Made by a program: the position numbers and the translations under genes
Part shown: piece after piece, positions 1 through 8,663 of the stretch
Layout of the letters: each line of letters opens with the position of its first letter
Numbering within the stretch: the first letter of the stretch is position 1
DNA from: Micromonospora sp. WMMA1363
Lineage (GTDB): Bacteria; Actinomycetota; Actinomycetes; Mycobacteriales; Micromonosporaceae
Length of the DNA: 64,000 nucleotides
Assembly (NCBI RefSeq): GCF_030345795.1
Contig: NZ_JAUALB010000001.1
Location: 2,103,001 to 2,167,000 of the forward strand
Reading direction: 5' to 3'
Notes under the pieces: model-generated
What the model was told of the DNA's origin: nothing
The model's input: the letters and a program-made list of their open reading frames with translations, nothing else
Database searches by the model: none

Positions 1-276
1 CGGTGTCGGCGAGCATCGGGTCCCAGTTCCGGTTGCCCCAGTAGACCGGCAGGTCGACACCGTTGGCGGCGAAGTCCTCCCGGACCGCGGCGAGCAGCTC
101 CCGGCACTGCTGGTTGATCGGCGAGACCCCGCCGAAGCGCAGGTAGTGCTCGGCGACCTCGGTCAGCCGCTCCGGCGGCACGCCCCGCCCCCGGTCACGT
201 TCTGCAGGAACGGCATCACGTCCTCGGGCCGCTCCGGCCCGCCGAAGGAAACCAGCACCACCGCGTCGTACGTCAT
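1..276 (-). CDS. hemH: Ferrochelatase N-terminus, cut by window edge and frameshifted
   Basis: Coproporphyrin/protoporphyrin ferrochelatase inserts Fe2+ into the porphyrin ring in heme synthesis. Only the N-terminal third is in the window. From the ATG at 276-274 the protein opens [15 protein letters not shown], the classical ferrochelatase start, and runs to PFLQNVTGG. In this frame a TGA follows at 165-163. If one base is added in the C/G run around 183-192, the expected continuation ([16 protein letters not shown]...[13 protein letters not shown]) reads open to the window edge. The gene therefore carries an apparent 1-base deletion, most likely a sequencing error in a homopolymer, otherwise a true mutation. 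It follows fabG-fabI on the same strand, the order known from mycobacteria (mabA-inhA-hemH). Confidence 0.85.
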
Positions 277-357
277 GGTCCTATTGTTGCCCGCCACCCC
301 GGTCCGGCCGGCGACGGCCCCGATCCCGGGGACGTCAGGAAGAGGCCTGCCCCGTGC

Positions 358-1125
358 TCAGGCGCCGATGGCGTGGTAGCCGCCGTCGACGTGGACGATC
401 TCGCCCGTGGTGGCCGGGAACCAGTCCGACAGCAGGGCCAGGCAGGCCCGGGCGGCCGGCTCGGAGTCGGTCAGGTTCCAGCCCAGCGGCGCCCGCTCCG
501 ACCAGGCGTCCTCGAACTGCTCGAAGCCGGGAATCGACTTGGCGGCGATGGTGCGCAACGGACCGGCCGCGACCAGATTGCTGCGGATGCCCTTCGGCCC
601 GAGGTGCAGCGCGAGGTACCGGCTGGCGGACTCCAGACCCGCCTTGGCGACACCCATCCAGTCGTAGACCGGCCAGGCTTTGGTGGCGTCGAACGTGAGG
701 CCGACCACGGCGCCGCCCGCGGACATCAGCGGCAGCGCCGCCATCGCGAGGGACTTGTACGAGTAGGTGGAGACGTGCACCGCGGTCGCCACGTCCTCCC
801 AGGGTGCGTCGAGGAAGCCACCGCCGAGGCAGCTCGGCGGGGCGAACCCGATCGAGTGGACCACGCCGTCGAGGCCGTCGACGTGCTCGCGGACCCGGTC
901 GGCGAGGCCGGCGAGGTGTTCGGTGTTGGTCGCGTCCAGCTCGATCACCGGCGCCGGCTCGGGCAGCCGCTTGGCGATGCGCTCGACCAGGGAGAGTCGG
1001 CCGTAGCCGGTGAGCACGACCTGCGCGCCGTTCTCCTGGGCGAGCCGCGCCACCGAGAAGGCGATCGACGCCTCGGTGATCACCCCGGTCACCAGCAGCC
1101 GCTTGCCGGCCAGCAGTCCTGACAT
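358..1125 (-). CDS. fabI: Enoyl-[acyl-carrier-protein] reductase, FabI/InhA type
   Basis: NADH-dependent reduction of enoyl-ACP, the last step of each FAS-II elongation cycle, in the cytosol. The 255-aa product is a divergent SDR. The N-terminal cofactor site (LVTGVITEASIA, residues 11-22) has the FabI form rather than TGxxxGIG. The catalytic pair is spaced Tyr154-x6-Lys161 (Y-DWMGVA-K), as in FabI/InhA and unlike the Tyr-x3-Lys of ordinary SDRs. RSNLVAAGPLRT matches the substrate-loop region of InhA. The ATG at 1125 has a strong GGAGGAAA ribosome site 5-6 nt upstream. The gene lies 23 bp after fabG and 81 bp before hemH, so the three probably form one transcript. It is the family targeted by isoniazid and triclosan. 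Confidence 0.93.
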   Translation of the reverse strand: MSGLLAGKRLLVTGVITEASIAFSVARLAQENGAQVVLTGYGRLSLVERIAKRLPEPAPVIELDATNTEHLAGLADRVREHVDGLDGVVHSIGFAPPSCLGGGFLDAPWEDVATAVHVSTYSYKSLAMAALPLMSAGGAVVGLTFDATKAWPVYDWMGVAKAGLESASRYLALHLGPKGIRSNLVAAGPLRTIAAKSIPGFEQFEDAWSERAPLGWNLTDSEPAARACLALLSDWFPATTGEIVHVDGGYHAIGA

Positions 1126-1148
1126 GTCGGTGTTTCCTCCGTGCTCTC

Positions 1149-1916
<768 letters not shown>

Positions 1917-2111
1917 GCGCTAACGCCCGGCATGTCATTCCAGGGGACGAGATCCGGTCCGTCCATGGCGGGAACGGGCCCTGGCGCTCGGCGTCAGCCG
2001 CCTGCTTCCTGGGCGCCGCGAACGATCGCCAGGGGTCTTGTGGGGGCTCAGGCCCACCGACGGCACGCTGGTCGGCCCGGCGTAGGTGGGCCGCCTGCGC
2101 ACGCTGGTCGG

Positions 2112-2846
2112 TCAGGCGTCAGGTTGATCGCGCCGCGCACCGAGCACCGCGCGGACGACGGCATCGGCATCCCGGAGGTTGGGAAGCACCACGTTGGCCC
2201 CCTTGGCGGTCAGCGACTCCACGTCGTACTCGCCCGTGGCCACGCCCACCACGTAGGCGCCACCGCCCAGGCCGGCTTCGATGTCCCGCGGGGTGTCTCC
2301 GATCAGCACCGTGGTATCCGGTTCGAACCTGATGCCGTACTTCGCGGCGGCCTTCGTCCGCGCGACCCGCACCAGATCGGTACGTACCTCGGAATCCGAG
2401 CCGTACGCGCCCACCTCGTAGTCGAGACCGCCGTCCAGGCCGAAGACGGAGGTCTTGACCCGGGCGTTGTGCACGGTGTTGCCGGTCAGCACCGACTGGA
2501 CCACGTTGCCCTGCCGGCCCAGCGCCGCGATCGCCGCCGGCGCCCCCGGCTCGGTGTGTCCGCGTTCACGCAACCGCGGCACGAGCGACTCGAACACCGC
2601 CGCCATCGTCTGTACCGCCCGGTCCAAAAGCGCGGGCGTGGCTTCGATGCCGTGCTGTCGCAGCATCGATCTCAGGACCGCGGGGTCGGTCTTCCCGTCC
2701 GTTGTGACCGGGCGTTGCAGCGGCCTCCCGGTCAGCCGGGTGAACGTCAACGCGTACGCCTCCTTGCTCACCCCACCGTTGTCGATCAGGGTGCCATCGA
2801 TGTCCCAGAGCACCAGCAGCGGGCGCGACGCGAAACGGTCAGCCAT
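2112..2846 (-). CDS. HAD-family hydrolase, phosphoglycolate-phosphatase-like
   Basis: A 244-aa haloacid-dehalogenase phosphatase. Motif I is WDIDGTLID (residues 14-22), with Asp15 as nucleophile and Asp17 as acid/base. A helical cap follows (about 25-100). Motif II is the Ser/Thr in VLTGNT, and motif IV is LIGDTPRDIEAG, followed by the VVGVATGEYD segment typical of Gph/PGP subfamilies. The substrate cannot be deduced. The ATG at 2846 is followed directly by the motif I region, so the start is secure. It stands alone between fabG and an exporter on the same strand, with intergenic gaps of 258 and 298 bp, so it is probably monocistronic. Confidence 0.8.
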   Translation of the reverse strand: MADRFASRPLLVLWDIDGTLIDNGGVSKEAYALTFTRLTGRPLQRPVTTDGKTDPAVLRSMLRQHGIEATPALLDRAVQTMAAVFESLVPRLRERGHTEPGAPAAIAALGRQGNVVQSVLTGNTVHNARVKTSVFGLDGGLDYEVGAYGSDSEVRTDLVRVARTKAAAKYGIRFEPDTTVLIGDTPRDIEAGLGGGAYVVGVATGEYDVESLTAKGANVVLPNLRDADAVVRAVLGARRDQPDA

Positions 2847-3144
2847 GACGCGGCCGGGCCTGCACCGTCAGCGACGTCGGGACGGTCGCCGTGCCACGCG
2901 CCCGCGCCGTCCGGTCGGGACGGAGACTGTGGTCGAGGCCGAGGGCGCCGGGACGCGGAGGGCGGGCCGACGCAACGCGGTGCGCCGATCCGCTGCCGGC
3001 GTGCCCGACCCGTCGGGCGCGGTTGCCCCGGTGTGTCACGTGGACCTTTGTAGCATCAGTCCCTCCACGGGACAGGCCGATGACGGCAGCTGCTGCCTGT
3101 TCGGTACGACCACGGACACCGGGTTCCGCCGAGGTCAGGTCGGG
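2847..3144. other. Intergenic, no gene seen
   Basis: The stretch between the MFS gene stop and the HAD start is GC-rich. No ORF here has a ribosome site or family features. It must carry the HAD promoter on the minus strand, but no convincing -10/-35 pair stands out. Confidence 0.4.
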
Positions 3145-4548
3145 TCAGGCCCGTCGGGACGCCCCGGCCAGTAGCGCCACAGCCACGGCGCTACCGGCCG
3201 CCGTTCCCAGCAGGACACGCGTGACCGCCACCGCCAGGTCCGATTGCTCGATCAGCGTGCCGGCGGCCGCGACGGCGATGCCGGAGCCCGTGAGCAGGAC
3301 CGCGAGGGTGACACCGGAGGCCTCACCTGCCCGCTCGGCCGGCACCATGGCCTGGGTGCCCAGGTTGGTCAGGGTGAACCCGGTGCGGTAGCCGAGCCCG
3401 GTCACCGCCAGGCCGAGCAGATACGGACCGAGGTCGCCACCGAAGGAAACCACGAGCAGACCGCACGCCCCAACCATCGTGGCCGTGGCGATCAGAAGAG
3501 GAACGCCGAGACGCTCGCTGAGGCGGCCCGCGAGCGGGCCCGAAACTCCGCCGCTGATGGACGCGGCGAGCACGGCCACGCCCGCGACGAACGGCGAGTA
3601 GTCCCTCACCTGCTGCAGGTGGATGGTCGTCGCGAACACCGCGACGACGAAGGCGATGTTGGCGATCATTCCCATCAGGGTCACGATCACGTACCGCCTG
3701 TCGTGGAACAGGTCGAGCCTGACCAATGGGTTCGTTGTTCTCTGCTCGCGCAGGACGAACACGGCCAGCAGCAGGAGACCGCCGACGGCGAGGGCTGGTG
3801 GCGCCGCCGGCGGCCAGGCACGCACGCGGTCGACGGCGATGGTTACCGCCGCTATCGCGAGCACCACCGCGACAAGACCGGGCAGGTCGATCGACCGCGG
3901 CACGGTGGGGTCGCGCGACTCCCGCAGCCATCCGGCGACGGCCGCGAGGGCGACGACGCTCAGCGGGAGGTTCACCAGAAGCACGCTCCGCCAGCCGATC
4001 AGCTCGGTGACGCCGCCACCGAGCAGGGGCCCCAGTGCCAGTGACACCGCTCCGATGCCGTAGGCGTTGCCGATCGCTCGTTTCGCCTGCCGCCCCGGGA
4101 ACACGTCGGTGATGACGGCGAAGGCGAGCGGGTACACGATGCCGGCGCCGCCACCCTGCACGATCCGGAAGGCGATCACGACCGGCGCGGTGGGGGCCAG
4201 GCCCGCTCCGAGCGAGGCCACGCCGAAGACCACCAATCCGGCGAGGAGTACGCGCTTGCGGCCGAGGATGTCGCCGAGCTTCCCGCCGGGAACGAGGAAC
4301 GCCGCCTGCGCGAGGATGTAGCCACTGACGACCCACTGCAGGTCCGTGGTGGACGTGCCCAGTTCCGCGGCCATCGCGGGCAGTGCGAGGTTCAGCGCGT
4401 AGAAGTCGAGCTGGACGACGAAGATGCACAACGACGCGGCGATCAGCGTCAGATTGCGGCGAGGCGGGGCGGTCCCACCGGCCTCGGTGCCGCCACGATC
4501 GGGGCGCCTGTGGTGGCGTGGGCGAAACGACACGCCAGATATTACCAT
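3145..4548 (-). CDS. MFS exporter, DHA2 (14-TMS) drug/H+ antiporter type
   Basis: A 467-aa inner-membrane transporter. A basic N-terminus (residues 1-30) precedes the first helix (LTLIAASLCIFVVQLDFYAL). The motif A region GKLGDILGRKRVLLAG and motif C region (ALGPLLGGGVTELIGWRSVL) are those of the EmrB/QacA DHA2 branch, with the extra central helices expected for 14 segments. Proton-driven efflux of a hydrophobic compound is the family role; the substrate is unknown. The ATG at 4548 is adopted; a GTG five codons downstream is possible. No regulator gene lies beside it. Confidence 0.82.
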   Translation of the reverse strand: MVISGVSFRPRHHRRPDRGGTEAGGTAPPRRNLTLIAASLCIFVVQLDFYALNLALPAMAAELGTSTTDLQWVVSGYILAQAAFLVPGGKLGDILGRKRVLLAGLVVFGVASLGAGLAPTAPVVIAFRIVQGGGAGIVYPLAFAVITDVFPGRQAKRAIGNAYGIGAVSLALGPLLGGGVTELIGWRSVLLVNLPLSVVALAAVAGWLRESRDPTVPRSIDLPGLVAVVLAIAAVTIAVDRVRAWPPAAPPALAVGGLLLLAVFVLREQRTTNPLVRLDLFHDRRYVIVTLMGMIANIAFVVAVFATTIHLQQVRDYSPFVAGVAVLAASISGGVSGPLAGRLSERLGVPLLIATATMVGACGLLVVSFGGDLGPYLLGLAVTGLGYRTGFTLTNLGTQAMVPAERAGEASGVTLAVLLTGSGIAVAAAGTLIEQSDLAVAVTRVLLGTAAGSAVAVALLAGASRRA

Positions 4549-4759
4549 TCATCACGTTTCCGCCCGGTTTTCTCCCTGGTCCGCGCGGCGTCGATCCGCT
4601 CCCGCAACGCGGTGCGCGGCAGCCCGCTCCGCGTCCCGGCACCCGGCGGACGCCGGCTGGCCCCGCCGACGGTGGCACTGCTCCGCGCGGCCGTACCAGG
4701 CCGCCAGCCACGCCGCGTCGGCCACGGGGGCGGGGTGCGTCCGCCCGTGTCGGCGGATG

Positions 4760-4851
4760 TATGATGACTCGCGTTTGCGAGCCGGTGTCCGGCTCGCCGC
4801 CCAGGCCCGCCGAACGCAGGAGGTGATCGCTGTGCGAGATAGCGATCCTCC
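4760..4851 (+). promoter_or_regulatory. Putative promoter and SD-sequestering hairpin leader
   Basis: TATGAT at 4760-4765 is a good -10 box. Downstream, AGGAGG (4818-4823) and GATCGCT (4825-4831) pair with AGCGATC (4841-4847) and CTCC (4848-4851). This gives a near-perfect 11-bp stem whose 9-nt loop holds the GTG at 4832. A perfect ribosome site is thus locked into a stem with its start codon in the loop, suggesting translational control of the tiny ORF or a leader-peptide device. The sequence and pairing are seen; the function is inferred. Confidence 0.4.
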
Positions 4852-4885
4852 CAGTCGTGGCCGGGCCGACCGTCAGTCCCGCTGA
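4832..4885 (+). CDS. Possible 17-aa leader peptide
   Basis: GTG at 4832, with AGGAGG 8 nt upstream, opens a 17-codon frame reading VRDSDPPSRGRADRQSR and ending in TGA at 4883-4885. It has no family resemblance. The reason for listing it is the textbook ribosome site in an otherwise non-coding 630-bp gap, and the stem that masks this site. It could be a leader peptide for the 28-aa gene about 180 nt downstream, or an accidental frame. Confidence 0.25.
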   Translation: MRDSDPPSRGRADRQSR

Positions 4886-4943
4886 GCCCTGACCCGCCAG
4901 CCCGGCTGACCAGCCCCCGCTCCCCCGCACCACCCAACCCGGC

Positions 4944-4978
4944 TTCCGGCCGCGTCGACCAGTGGGGTGCGGCCGGAG
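4944..4978 (+). promoter_or_regulatory. Leader hairpin ahead of small membrane gene
   Basis: CCGGCCGC (4946-4953) pairs with GCGGCCGG (4969-4976), extended by T-A and T-G pairs, around a 15-nt loop. It sits between the two tiny ORFs. No T-tract follows, so it could be an attenuator or simply a stable leader structure. Confidence 0.3.
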
Positions 4979-5062
4979 CCGCCCGGTCACGACTTCGTGT
5001 GCGCGTTCTGACCCATCCCCGCGGGCTGTCCACCGCGCCCAGTCGCCACCGGAGCCAATCCC

Positions 5063-5149
5063 ATGAGCCGTTACGTCGCCCCGTTGGGCTTCACCCTGGC
5101 CGCCGTCTGGGTGGCCGTCCTGTTCGTCCTGGCCAACGGCGGTCACTGA
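5063..5149 (+). CDS. 28-aa single-pass membrane peptide
   Basis: ATG at 5063 with GGAG 8 nt upstream encodes MSRYVAPLGFTLAAVWVAVL followed by FVLANGGH and stop. Residues 6-24 form one hydrophobic segment with a short basic N-terminus, so it should be a one-helix inner-membrane peptide. A perfect 11-bp stem-loop overlaps its stop codon (5146-5174), as expected for a real transcription unit. I believe similar short peptides occur in related actinobacteria, but this was not searched. No function is assigned. Confidence 0.55.
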   Translation: MSRYVAPLGFTLAAVWVAVLFVLANGGH

Positions 5150-5174
5150 CCTGGTCGCGGCGTGACCAGGTCAG
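5146..5174. terminator. Convergent terminator hairpin
   Basis: CTGACCTGGTC (5146-5156) pairs perfectly with GACCAGGTCAG (5164-5174) around a 7-nt loop. It lies between the 28-aa gene and the stop of the convergent VWA gene and could serve both. No T-run, as is common in high-GC genomes. Confidence 0.65.
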
Positions 5175-5182
5175 CGGATCCG

Positions 5183-6133
5183 TCAGAGGATCCGGGACGA
5201 CCACAGCAAACTGGCCGCCCCGGCGCAGAGCGCGAGCAGCAGGGCCACTCCCGCGTACCACTGGATGATCTCGCGGGGTTCGGTCCGAAACCCGATCGAG
5301 GAGCCCATGTCCTGGTAGACCTGCTTCAGCTCGGTCACCGAGGCCGCCTCGTAGTAGAACCCCTCGGTCGTCTCCGCCAGCTCCGCCAACGCCAGCCGGT
5401 CCACCGGCACCCGCTGCAACTGGCCGCCGATGTCGACCCGGCCACCGTCGGTGCCGAACGCGATGGTGGAAACCGGCACGTTGGCCGCCTGCGCCGCCGC
5501 GGCCGCCTCCTCGACCGACCTGCCGGAGGTGCGGTAGCCGTCGGAGAGCAGCACGATCCGCGCCGGCGGGATTCCCTGGGCTCCGTCGGCCGGCACCGAA
5601 CGGATCGCCTCCAGGCAGGTGAAGACCGCCTCTCCGGTCGCCGTGGACTCGGCCAGTGTCAGCCCGTCGATGGCGGCGACCACGGCCGGCCGGTCCTTCG
5701 TCGGGGAGACCAGCACGTTGGCCGCCTTGGCGAACGAGACCAGGCCGAGGTTGTAGCTCTCCGGCAGCTCGTCGACGAACTGCTTCGCCGCCTCCTGGGC
5801 CGCCTCCAGCCGGTTCGGCGGCACGTCGTCGGCCTGCATGGACAGCGACACGTCGACGGCCAGCATGACCGTGGCCCGTTCCAGCGGCTCCCGGGTGTCG
5901 ACCGCCGGCCGGGCCAGCGCGGTCGCCAGCACCAGCAGGCAGAGCAGGAACGCGGTCGCCGACACGTGCCGGCGCCAACCCAGGCCCTTCGGCGCGAGCG
6001 TCCGCAGCAGGTCCACGTTGGTGAAGCGCATCGCGTACGCGCGGCGGTGCAGCTGACGCCACACGTAGAGCGCGGCCAGGGCGAACACCGGCAGCACGGC
6101 CAGCAGCCACCACGGTTGCAGAAAACGGATCAT
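5183..6133 (-). CDS. VWA-domain membrane protein, BatA-like
   Basis: A 316-aa membrane-anchored von Willebrand A protein. Two N-terminal helices (residues 7-25 and 57-75) frame a short basic loop. The VWA domain runs from about 88 to 275. Its MIDAS metal site is DVSLS (Asp94, Ser96, Ser98), followed by the conserved Thr region (STATGEAVF) and the Asp of LLSDGYRTSG. A C-terminal helix (about 295-312) returns to the membrane. It is the third gene of moxR-DUF58-VWA, overlapping the DUF58 gene by 4 bp. In this arrangement MoxR AAA+ ATPases act with VWA proteins in metal-dependent assembly of other proteins or in envelope stress. Partners here are unknown. Confidence 0.85.
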   Translation of the reverse strand: MIRFLQPWWLLAVLPVFALAALYVWRQLHRRAYAMRFTNVDLLRTLAPKGLGWRRHVSATAFLLCLLVLATALARPAVDTREPLERATVMLAVDVSLSMQADDVPPNRLEAAQEAAKQFVDELPESYNLGLVSFAKAANVLVSPTKDRPAVVAAIDGLTLAESTATGEAVFTCLEAIRSVPADGAQGIPPARIVLLSDGYRTSGRSVEEAAAAAQAANVPVSTIAFGTDGGRVDIGGQLQRVPVDRLALAELAETTEGFYYEAASVTELKQVYQDMGSSIGFRTEPREIIQWYAGVALLLALCAGAASLLWSSRIL

Positions 6134-7113
6134 CGTGTCGTCCCCCGGGTGCGGGCGTGCCGCTGCGCGGCGACGAAACGCACCATGTCCAGCAGCCAGT
6201 CTCGGTCGGTGCGCAGTCGTAGCTGGGCGGCACCGGCGGCGCGCAGCGCGGTGGCGATGCCGGCCCGCTGCTCGGCCGCCGCCTCGGCGTACCGGTGCCG
6301 TAGCCGCGGGTCGGCGGTCTGCACCTCGTGCAGCTCGCCGGTCTCCGGGTCGACCACCGGCAGGACGCCGACGTCGGGCAGCTCCAGCTCGCGCGGGTCG
6401 ACCACCTCCACGGCCAGCACGTCGTGCCGTACCCGCAGCTTCCGCAGCGGGCGCGCCCACTGCGCCGGCGGCGCCAGGAAGTCGGAGACGACCACCGCCA
6501 AACCCCGCCGGCGGGGCGGGCGGTTCAGCATGTCCACGAGAACACCGAGGTCACTGCGACCGGGGCGGATCTCGGTGCCGGCGATCGCCCGCACCAGACC
6601 CTGCGCCTCCTTGCGTCCCGAGCGAGCGGGTAGCCGGGTGAACGCGCCCGGCCCGGAAGCCGGTGGCCGGCGCCGCCAGCCACTCCCACCGGGCTCGCCA
6701 CCGGTGCCGATCACCGCGCCGATCCGGTTGCCGCCGCGCACGGTCAGGTGGGTCAGCGCCGCGGCAGTCGCCACCACCAGGTCCCGCTTCAACCAGCCGC
6801 CGGTGCCGAAGTCCAGGCTCGCCGAGAGGTCCACCGCGAGCCACGTCTCCAGCTCCCGGTCGGCTACCGTACGCCGAACGTGCGGCAGGGTCGTCCGAGC
6901 CGTCACCGGCCAGTCCATCCGGCGTACGTCGTCGCCGGGCCGGTACTCGCGAGACTCTCCGGCCTCGCTACCGGGACCGGGCAGCAGGCCGACGTAGTCG
7001 CCCTGAAGCAGACCGTCGAGCTTGCGGGTGACGAGCAGTTGCAGGCGGGACAGGACGGCTTCGGTGCGGTCGCGGGGGGCGGCGTCGGGGGGCCGACGGG
7101 TGGGTGGGGTCAC
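6130..7113 (-). CDS. DUF58 domain protein
   Basis: A 327-aa protein of the DUF58 family, always found with MoxR ATPases. The family hallmark is YVGLLPGPGSEAGESREYRPGDD-RRMDW at residues 41-70, with the invariant REY and RRMDW elements. A degenerate VWA-like fold follows (LAVDLSASLDFG keeps a DxSxS-like metal site). The GTG start at 7113 overlaps the moxR stop by 4 bp (GTGA) and the ATG of the VWA gene overlaps its stop, so the three are translationally coupled. No membrane helix is obvious, so it is probably cytosolic. Molecular role unknown. Confidence 0.85.
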   Translation of the reverse strand: MTPPTRRPPDAAPRDRTEAVLSRLQLLVTRKLDGLLQGDYVGLLPGPGSEAGESREYRPGDDVRRMDWPVTARTTLPHVRRTVADRELETWLAVDLSASLDFGTGGWLKRDLVVATAAALTHLTVRGGNRIGAVIGTGGEPGGSGWRRRPPASGPGAFTRLPARSGRKEAQGLVRAIAGTEIRPGRSDLGVLVDMLNRPPRRRGLAVVVSDFLAPPAQWARPLRKLRVRHDVLAVEVVDPRELELPDVGVLPVVDPETGELHEVQTADPRLRHRYAEAAAEQRAGIATALRAAGAAQLRLRTDRDWLLDMVRFVAAQRHARTRGTTR

Positions 7114-8231
7114 GGCCGCTGCCCGGGCCAGCCGGTGCCCGGTGGCGCGGCGGCCGGTGGCGCGGCGGCCGGTGAGGGGATGGCCTGCTGCCGGGGCGTG
7201 ACCGACGGCAGCGGGATCGTCGACATCACCCGGTACACAACGTGGTCGGGCGGAACGTCGTCGGCGAGCGCGTCGTAGCTGAGCACCAACCGGTGCCGCA
7301 GGATGTCGGGCGCGATGTCCTGCACGTCCTGCGGCAGCGCGTAGTCCCGCCCGCGCAGCAGCGCCAGGGCCCGCGTGGCCCGGACCAGGCCGAGTGACGC
7401 GCGGGGGCTGGCGCCGTACTGGATGAGCTGGGCGACGTCCGGCATGCCGTGCTCGGCCGGGCTCCGGGTAGCCAGCACCAGCCGGACCGCGTAGTCGACC
7501 AGGGCGTTGTGCACGAACACCTGGTCGGCCTTGCGCTGCAGGGCGGTCAGGTCGCTGGTGGTGAACACCGGCATGGGCTCCGGCGGCGCCACGCCCATCC
7601 GGTAGACGATCTCCCGCTCCTCGATGTCGGTCGGATACCCAACAATGATCTTCATGAGAAAGCGGTCCCGCTGCGCCTCCGGCAACGGGTAGACACCCTC
7701 CTGTTCGATCGGGTTCTGGGTGGCCATCACCAGGAACGGGTCCGGCACCCGGTGGGTTTCCCCACCGATCGACACCTGCCGCTCACTCATCACCTCCAGC
7801 AGCGCCGACTGCACCTTGGCCGGCGCCCGGTTGATCTCGTCGGCGAGCAGGAAGTTGACGAACACCGGCCCCAGCTCGACGTCGAACTTCTCGCTCGACT
7901 GCCGATAGATCCGGGTGCCCATGATGTCGGCCGGCACCAGGTCGGGGGTGAACTGCACCCGCGCGAACGAGCCGCCGACAACCTTGGCCAGCGTCTCCAC
8001 GGCGAGCGTCTTCGCCACCCCCGGGACGCCCTCCAGCAGGCAGTGGCCCCGGGCGAGTAGCGCGACCACCAGCCGCTCCACCATCCGGTCCTGCCCGACG
8101 ATCACCCGCTTGATCTCGAACAGCGCCCGCTCCAACAGCGTGGCGTCCTCGGCCGGCGTGGTCGCCGGAGCGGGTCTCTCCGGGCTCGACCCGTCAGGGG
8201 TCGCGCCGTCGGGCGTGGTCGGCTGGGCCAC
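7110..8231 (-). CDS. MoxR-family AAA+ ATPase
   Basis: A 373-aa AAA+ ATPase. Walker A is GVPGVAKT (residues 68-75), Walker B is FLLADEINRAPAKVQ, sensor 1 is VMATQNPIEQEGVYPLPEAQ with the MoxR signature, and the arginine-finger region is RDRFLMK. The C-terminal lid domain contains GASPRASLGLVRA. The first 30 residues are a Pro/Thr-rich tail of low complexity, and the C-terminus is an Ala/Pro-rich tail (AAPPAAAPP), so only about 31-340 is the conserved core. GTG start at 8231 with GGAGGACC just upstream. It leads the moxR-DUF58-VWA operon. The upstream region is filled by a 17-bp tandem array. Confidence 0.88.
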   Translation of the reverse strand: MAQPTTPDGATPDGSSPERPAPATTPAEDATLLERALFEIKRVIVGQDRMVERLVVALLARGHCLLEGVPGVAKTLAVETLAKVVGGSFARVQFTPDLVPADIMGTRIYRQSSEKFDVELGPVFVNFLLADEINRAPAKVQSALLEVMSERQVSIGGETHRVPDPFLVMATQNPIEQEGVYPLPEAQRDRFLMKIIVGYPTDIEEREIVYRMGVAPPEPMPVFTTSDLTALQRKADQVFVHNALVDYAVRLVLATRSPAEHGMPDVAQLIQYGASPRASLGLVRATRALALLRGRDYALPQDVQDIAPDILRHRLVLSYDALADDVPPDHVVYRVMSTIPLPSVTPRQQAIPSPAAAPPAAAPPGTGWPGQRP

Positions 8232-8251
8232 CGGTCCTCCACAGCATGATC

Positions 8252-8472
8252 GGTTGTCGGGCGTAGTCGGTTGTCGGGCGTAGTCGGTTGTCGGGCGTAG
8301 TCGGTTGTCGGGCGTAGTCGGTTGTCGGGCGTAGTCGGTTGTCGGGCGTAGTCGGTTGTCGGGCGTAGTCGGTTGTCGGGCGTAGTCGGTTGTCGGGCGT
8401 AGTCGGTTGTCGGGCGTAGTCGGTTGTCGGGCGTAGTCGGTTGTCGGGCGTAGTCGGTTGTCGGGCGTGGTG
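8252..8472. repeat. 17-bp tandem repeat array, 13 units
   Basis: The unit GGTTGTCGGGCGTAGTC repeats head to tail. Twelve copies (8252-8455) appear identical, and a thirteenth (8456-8472) diverges at its end. It starts 21 nt before the moxR GTG, so it lies in the leader or promoter of that operon. A related string (GTCGGGCGTGGTCGG) lies inside the moxR 5' coding end near 8208-8222, a possible seed of the expansion. Identical copies imply recent slippage, so copy number probably varies between strains. There are no spacers, so it is not CRISPR. Confidence 0.95.
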
Positions 8473-8589
8473 CGTTACAAGACTGACATGCCCGGCCGCG
8501 CACCGAGGTAGCGAGAACCCGATTCTTGCCACGGCGTCCCGCACCGGGAATCGCCGATCACGGGGCTGGAAGAACCCGACCGGTACGTG

Positions 8590-8636
8590 TACGATTCACC
8601 CCGTCGCCGGGCGGCTCCCCCCGTGGCCGCCCGGCG
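8590..8636 (+). promoter_or_regulatory. Promoter and attenuator-like hairpin
   Basis: TACGAT (8590-8595) resembles a -10 box. Just downstream CGCCGGGCGG (8605-8614) pairs perfectly with CCGCCCGGCG (8627-8636), followed by the pyrimidine-rich CTCTTCACTTCTCC. A strong stem with a T-containing tail between promoter and gene looks like an attenuator or terminator before the next gene at 8664. Confidence 0.35.
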
Positions 8637-8663
8637 CTCTTCACTTCTCCCCCTCGCCCTAGA

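Noticed and set aside
8252..8472. Array resembling a CRISPR
   Set aside because: The units are contiguous 17-mers without spacers and no cas gene is near.
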